Positions 13,977 to 17,430 of a DNA stretch of 17,430 nt are shown one piece after another (within the stretch, counting starts at the first letter, position 1; every line of letters starts with the position of its first letter). The stretch spans positions 1 to 17,430 of the forward strand of contig CAYWTX010000522.1 in assembly GCA_964461295.1 (NCBI GenBank). Reading direction: 5' to 3'. This DNA comes from CAYWTX01 sp964461295 (GTDB lineage Bacteria; Planctomycetota; Phycisphaerae; SM23-33). The notes below the pieces were generated by a model. It was given only the letters and a program-made list of their open reading frames with translations. It made no database searches and was not told where the DNA came from. The position numbers and the translations under genes are program-made.

Positions 13977-15122
13977 TCATGCCTCGGCGACCACGTCGGC
14001 GAGAATCGCGTCCGCGAGAAAGAAGAACGGCTCGGCGATGCGCACGTGCGTGGGCGTGGCGATCAGCCCGCCCAGACGCACATGCAGGGCCGTGCTGCGC
14101 GGGAACACCTCCAGCACGTCGAGGCCGAACCGCTGGCGGAAGGCCGCTCGATCCAGCCCCTCCACCAGCCTCAGGGCGAGCATGGCCGTTTCGGCCATCA
14201 GCGTCCGGCCGGTGAGATGCTCGCCCTCGCACGGGGGATCGCCGCCAGCCTGGAGCGACTCGACGTACGCCCGCACGTCCGGCCGGTTCGTTCGCCGCCG
14301 CCCGGCGAGGTAGCTCGTCGCGGCCGGGCCCAGGCCCAGGTACTCCTCGTTATGCCAGTAGACCAGGTTGTGGCGGCATCGTCGCCCGGGGCGAGCGAAG
14401 TTGGAGGTTTCGTAGTGCTCCAGACCCGCGCCCGCCGTCGCGGCAATCGCGGCACGGTAGCACGCCTCCTGCGTCAATTCGTCCATTTCCGCCAGCAAGG
14501 AGGCATCCCTCGCCGCCGCCAGCGGCGTGCCCGCCTCGTAGCTCAGGCAGTAGCAGCTCAAGTGCTCCGGCCGCAGGGCCAGCGCGGCCTCCAGCGTGGC
14601 GCGCCAGGTGGCCGGCGTCTGGCCCGGCAGGCCGTAGATGAGGTCGAGGGCGATGTTGCCGACCCCGGCCGAGCGAAGGGTCGCGACGGCGTCGGCGACG
14701 TCGCCGGGGGCGTGGATGCGTCCGAGGAGTTGGAGTTCCCGCGGGTGGAGCGACTGCGCGCCGACGCTGACGCGGTTGACGCCCGCGGCGGCCAGGGCGG
14801 CGGCCTTGGCCGGGTCGAGCGTGCCGGGGTTGGCCTCGACGGTCCACTCGGTGTCCGGGCCGGCCAGGCCGCGCAGCGGCGCCAGCAGCGTTGCCAGGTC
14901 GTCCACGGCCAGGGCGGTGGGGGTCCCGCCGCCGACGAAGATGGATCCCAGCGGGGGTTGGAGTTGCCCGGCGTGGCGGGCCAGTTCGGCGCCCAGCGCA
15001 TCGAGGAACGCCTGCACGTCGGGCCTGGCGCGGGCCGGGTCGGCCAGCGGGATGGAGTAGAAGTCGCAGTACCGGCACTTGCGAACACAGAAGGGAACGT
15101 GGATGTACAGGGCTCGCGCCAT
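13977..15122 (-). CDS. hemW: HemW-type radical SAM protein (coproporphyrinogen III oxidase-like)
   Basis: 381 residues from the ATG at 15122, giving MARALYIHVPFCVRKCRYCDFYS as in homologues, with GGGG at a suitable distance. A start 12 bases earlier (MGST...) is possible. The radical-SAM iron-sulphur ligands are C12-x3-C16-x2-C19, followed by the cluster-adjacent D-F-Y. Further family blocks are FVGGGTPTAL, VEANPGTLD, GVNRVSVGAQSLH, ALDLIYGLPGQT, HYETSNFARPG and HNLVYWHNEEYLGLGPAA. The C-terminal HemN-like domain is complete. HemW is often annotated as oxygen-independent coproporphyrinogen oxidase, but known HemW proteins bind heme and act in heme trafficking. This protein has the short N terminus and CxxxCxxC spacing of HemW. 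It is divergent from the FHA gene. Confidence 0.92.
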   Translation of the reverse strand: MARALYIHVPFCVRKCRYCDFYSIPLADPARARPDVQAFLDALGAELARHAGQLQPPLGSIFVGGGTPTALAVDDLATLLAPLRGLAGPDTEWTVEANPGTLDPAKAAALAAAGVNRVSVGAQSLHPRELQLLGRIHAPGDVADAVATLRSAGVGNIALDLIYGLPGQTPATWRATLEAALALRPEHLSCYCLSYEAGTPLAAARDASLLAEMDELTQEACYRAAIAATAGAGLEHYETSNFARPGRRCRHNLVYWHNEEYLGLGPAATSYLAGRRRTNRPDVRAYVESLQAGGDPPCEGEHLTGRTLMAETAMLALRLVEGLDRAAFRQRFGLDVLEVFPRSTALHVRLGGLIATPTHVRIAEPFFFLADAILADVVAEA

Positions 15123-15142
15123 CGTGGACCCCATCTTTTCTC

Positions 15143-15170
15143 TTGCAGCGCCGGTCGGACGCAATAGAAT
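15143..15170 (+). promoter_or_regulatory. Promoter for the FHA gene
   Basis: TTGCAG (15143-15148) and TAGAAT (15165-15170, five of six matches to TATAAT) are separated by 16 bases in the spacer between divergent hemW and the FHA gene. This predicts a leader of about 60 nucleotides. Confidence 0.4.
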
Positions 15171-15238
15171 AGTTCCGGCGTCATAGGTGCGTGGCGGTCG
15201 TTCCCGAGACACAGCATACTGCACGGTGAGGCATCGCA

Positions 15239-15733
15239 ATGGAAGTCAAGCTGGTCATGTTCAAGCCGAACGGTCAACGCAGGGATTTCGACGTCAAGAA
15301 GCCGTTGACGATCATCGGGCGCGGCGAGAACTGCGATTTGCGGATTCCGCTGGTAAGCATCTCCCGCAGGCACGCCGAGGTCGCGTTCACCGGCGCGGCA
15401 CTGAAGGTCAAGGACCTGGCCAGTTCCAACGGCACGTACGTCAACGGCAAACGCATCAACGAGTGCGCGCTGAAGGCCGGCGACCGCCTGGTCGTGGGGT
15501 CCATCGTTTTCACCGTCCAGGTCAACGGCGAGCCCGAGCAGATCGCCCCCGTCGCCGCCCGCCGCGGAAAAAAAACCGCCGAGGAAGTCGTCGAGCTCGA
15601 AGCCGACGTCGCCACCCGGCAGGAACCCGAAGACCTTCTCTCGGATGCCTCGCAGGGCACCGAGGATGACCTCGACCCCATCTCGGCCCTGGAAGCCCTT
15701 GCCGGCGACAGCAAGAAGGTCAAGAAGAAGTGA
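15239..15733 (+). CDS. FHA-domain protein
   Basis: 164 residues. A single forkhead-associated domain spans about residues 2-95. The phosphothreonine-binding residues are present: Arg28 in IIGRGENCD, Ser42/Arg43/His45 in SISRRHAEV, and Asn64 to Asn69 in SSNGTYVNGKRI. FHA domains bind phosphothreonine on partner proteins, usually in Ser/Thr-kinase signalling, which planctomycetes have in abundance; no kinase is in this window. The remaining 70 residues or so are acidic and low in complexity (EEVVELEADVATRQEPEDLL), ending in a basic KKVKKK tail. That suggests a flexible adaptor with no catalytic domain. GTGAGG precedes the ATG. It is cytoplasmic, with no signal peptide or membrane helix. Confidence 0.92.
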   Translation: MEVKLVMFKPNGQRRDFDVKKPLTIIGRGENCDLRIPLVSISRRHAEVAFTGAALKVKDLASSNGTYVNGKRINECALKAGDRLVVGSIVFTVQVNGEPEQIAPVAARRGKKTAEEVVELEADVATRQEPEDLLSDASQGTEDDLDPISALEALAGDSKKVKKK

Positions 15734-15756
15734 CGCGGGAACCGGCTCGAGTCGTG

Positions 15757-15779
15757 CCCGGTCAGCTTCGCTGATCGGG
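15757..15779. terminator. Bidirectional hairpin between convergent FHA gene and ruvX
   Basis: CCCGGTCAGC and GCTGATCGGG form a ten-pair stem (one G-T wobble) with a TTC loop. It overlaps the ruvX stop codon and begins 24 bases after the FHA stop. The position between convergent genes suits a shared terminator, but a T-tract is missing on both sides. Confidence 0.5.
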
Positions 15780-16223
15780 CGGGTTGGCGTCCTGGGGCTT
15801 GGGCGCCGTTTCCGGGCCGTTGCGGGCCAGGAAGTCTTTGAGCATCGATGCGGCGGCCACCGCGTCCTGCAACGAGCGCCGCTTCATTCGCGTCATGTGC
15901 CCGGCCAGGAGGCCGTCGGCATCGAAACTGCTCAGCCGCTCGTCCCACAGGCGGACGTCCAACCCGGTCATTTCGGCCAGGCGTACGGCCCACTGTCGCG
16001 CCAGTCGCCCCTGGGGTCCCTCGCTGCCGTCCATGTTGATCGGCCAGCCGACCACCACGCCGTCCAAGCCATACTGGGCGGCCGTCAGGGCCACCTTGGC
16101 GGCGAGCGTCTCGAGCCCCGCGGCGTCCAGCACCGACAGGGGAGTGGCGATGCCCTGTTCCGTGTTTCCCACGGCCAGGCCGATGCGCTTCCTGCCGTGG
16201 TCGATTCCCAGCCATCGCGACAT
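15762..16223 (-). CDS. ruvX: RuvX/YqgF Holliday-junction resolvase-like rRNA maturation nuclease
   Basis: 153 residues from the ATG at 16223, which gives the family start MSRWLGIDHGRKRIGLAVG with the first acidic active-site residue at D8. A longer frame to 16307 would overlap the upstream gene and is rejected. Other blocks are VVVGWPINMDGSEGPQ, VRLWDERLSS (conserved D-E-R) and SLQDAVAAASMLKDFL, which carries the last acidic residue. YqgF proteins have an RNase H-like fold and act in 16S rRNA 5'-end processing, and have also been tied to transcription and recombination. The gene follows the guanylyltransferase gene by only 5 bases, so the two are almost certainly co-transcribed. The C-terminal tail (NGPETAPKPQDANPPD) is disordered. 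Confidence 0.92.
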   Translation of the reverse strand: MSRWLGIDHGRKRIGLAVGNTEQGIATPLSVLDAAGLETLAAKVALTAAQYGLDGVVVGWPINMDGSEGPQGRLARQWAVRLAEMTGLDVRLWDERLSSFDADGLLAGHMTRMKRRSLQDAVAAASMLKDFLARNGPETAPKPQDANPPDQRS

Positions 16224-16228
16224 TGCGG

Positions 16229-17305
16229 TCACACGTACTTCGGGCCGTGCTGTTTCTCGATCAGCTCGACCAGTTCCTTGAGGCGCTGGCTGTCGCTCTT
16301 GGCGCACACGAGAGTGGCGTCGGAGGAATGCACGATCACGCAGTCGTCGATTCCGAGAACGGCCAGCAGGTGCCCGTCCTCGGTGGCCACGACGTTGCGG
16401 TAGCTGTCGACGAGGACGACCTTGCCCGCCACCACGGTGTTGTCGGCGTCGTCGCTCTCGCCCACCTCTTCCAGCGCCGGCCAGGACCCCACGTCAAACC
16501 ACTCGCAGGCCAGTTCGACCATGAACACCTTGCGGGCCCGCTCCATGACGGCGAAGTCGATGCTGATGCGTTGCAGGGAGGGGTACGCGGCCGCCAACAG
16601 CGGGGCGATGTCCTTGTCCTCGCGCGAGGCCTTGCCGATGCCGCGCAGGGCGTCGAACGACGCGGGCAGGAACTCCGCCAGCGCCTCGCGGATCGTCTTG
16701 GCCTTCCACACGAACATGCCGCTGTTCCAGAAGTACTCGCCGCTGTCGACGTACTGCCGCGCGAGTTGGTGGTTGGGCTTCTCCTTGAAGCCCTGCACCG
16801 GGCGGGCGCCGTTGCCCAACTCGCTGCCGCTGTGGATGTACCCCAGCCCCGTGTTAGGCCACGTGGGACGGATGCCGAACGTCAGCAGCGCGTCGGGGTG
16901 TTCCTCGGCCGCGCGGATCGCCGCACGCACCGACGCCTGGAACTGCTCGATGGGGCGGATGACCTGGTCGGCCGTGAAGACCGCCATCGTCGCCTTGGGC
17001 TCGCGGGCGTCGATCAGTTCGGCCGCCAGGGCGACGGCGTTGGCGGTGTCGCGCCCGACGGGCTCGCCGACGACGTTCTGCGGCACGATGCCGGGCAGGG
17101 CGCCGCGAACCGAGTCGGTGTAGTCGGCGTTGGTGATGATGAGGATGTTCTTGGGGCTGAACAGACCTTCCAGCCGCTCGACGGCTAGGTGCATGAGGGT
17201 CTTGCCGCCCAGCAGCGGCAGGAGTTGCTTGGGGCGTGACAGACGGCTCCACGGCCAGAGCCGTTTGCCGGCTCCGCCGGCCAGAATCACCGCATAGCGC
17301 GTCAT
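16229..17305 (-). CDS. manC: Mannose-1-phosphate guanylyltransferase
   Basis: 358 residues from the ATG at 17305, chosen because AGGAG lies 6 bases upstream and the protein then begins MTRYAVILAGGAGKRLWPWS. It makes GDP-mannose from GTP and mannose 1-phosphate for glycans and surface polysaccharide. The nucleotide-binding signature LAGGAGKRLWPWSRLSRPKQ (about 8-27) is intact, as are GFKEKP, YFWNSGMFVW and FDVGSWPALEEV. The length is that of the single-domain enzyme; the C-terminal phosphomannose isomerase cupin of bifunctional ManC/AlgA is absent, so isomerase must come from elsewhere. The upstream 125 bases up to the window edge show only a weak TATACA promoter candidate. A specificity for another hexose 1-phosphate cannot be excluded but is less likely. 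Confidence 0.9.
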   Translation of the reverse strand: MTRYAVILAGGAGKRLWPWSRLSRPKQLLPLLGGKTLMHLAVERLEGLFSPKNILIITNADYTDSVRGALPGIVPQNVVGEPVGRDTANAVALAAELIDAREPKATMAVFTADQVIRPIEQFQASVRAAIRAAEEHPDALLTFGIRPTWPNTGLGYIHSGSELGNGARPVQGFKEKPNHQLARQYVDSGEYFWNSGMFVWKAKTIREALAEFLPASFDALRGIGKASREDKDIAPLLAAAYPSLQRISIDFAVMERARKVFMVELACEWFDVGSWPALEEVGESDDADNTVVAGKVVLVDSYRNVVATEDGHLLAVLGIDDCVIVHSSDATLVCAKSDSQRLKELVELIEKQHGPKYV

Positions 17306-17430
17306 GGCTTCTCCTCGACCGGGAGCCGCGACGTGAGCTGCGCGAGCGTCCCCAGTGTCTGCCATAGTGTATAGCGGCTTCCCGGAAGTTGCACGCAAGA
17401 AGAGGGCGGCAGGAGGCAGAGGGCAGGCAG

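Noticed and set aside
13503..15167. Plus-strand open frame of 554 codons
   Set aside because: Antisense to hemW and the antitoxin region; the minus strand has complete radical-SAM motifs.
1..17430. tRNA genes, rRNA genes and CRISPR arrays
   Set aside because: I looked for T-loop GTTCGA contexts, cloverleaf arms and regularly spaced identical repeats and found none that hold up. The TGAGC array is too short and degenerate for CRISPR.

Overview
The window is GC-rich, densely coding DNA from a Gram-negative bacterium. It most resembles a planctomycete of the Phycisphaerae or a related lineage. Pointers are a PEP-CTERM surface protein, a DUF58 protein plus a BatA-like double-membrane-anchor protein, a small Cys/Trp-rich protein of a type I associate with planctomycetes, and palindromic intergenic elements. 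The assignment is inference; no rRNA or other phylogenetic marker is present, and I see no tRNA or CRISPR array.

Layout, left to right. Bases 1-518 (-) hold the N-terminal part of a Gfo/Idh/MocA-type oxidoreductase that runs off the edge. Bases 700-1317 (-) encode a PEP-CTERM secreted protein, with a good sigma70-like promoter (TTGCGG-17-TATAAT) and a leader carrying four TGAGC-headed tandem repeats. Bases 1550-6672 (-) hold the most interesting block: three exported proteins in the order pilin-like subunit, PapD-like chaperone, and a very large usher-like outer-membrane protein ending in two SdrD/Cna-B-type domains. It looks like a divergent chaperone-usher system. Bases 6673-7479 contain no convincing gene.

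Bases 7480-8759 (-) are murQ preceded by a small coupled gene of unknown function. Bases 9167-13264 (+) carry rsmD, a DUF58 gene and a BatA/vWA-like membrane protein. A 114-bp nested palindromic element lies between the last two. Bases 13289-13772 (-) are an overlapping antitoxin/RelE-type toxin pair. Next to it is a 37-bp exact duplicate of a piece of the BatA-like gene. Bases 13977-15122 (-) are hemW. A divergent FHA-domain gene follows (15239-15733, +). The window ends with ruvX and a mannose-1-phosphate guanylyltransferase in a tight minus-strand pair (15762-17305).

Functionally the window mixes housekeeping genes (rsmD, ruvX, hemW, murQ), nucleotide-sugar supply (GDP-mannose), signalling or stress modules (FHA, DUF58/BatA, toxin-antitoxin) and surface structures (PEP-CTERM protein, chaperone-usher-like locus). 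The surface locus is the best candidate for an undescribed system. The repeat-bearing leader, the nested palindrome and the 37-bp duplication are the main non-coding signals.
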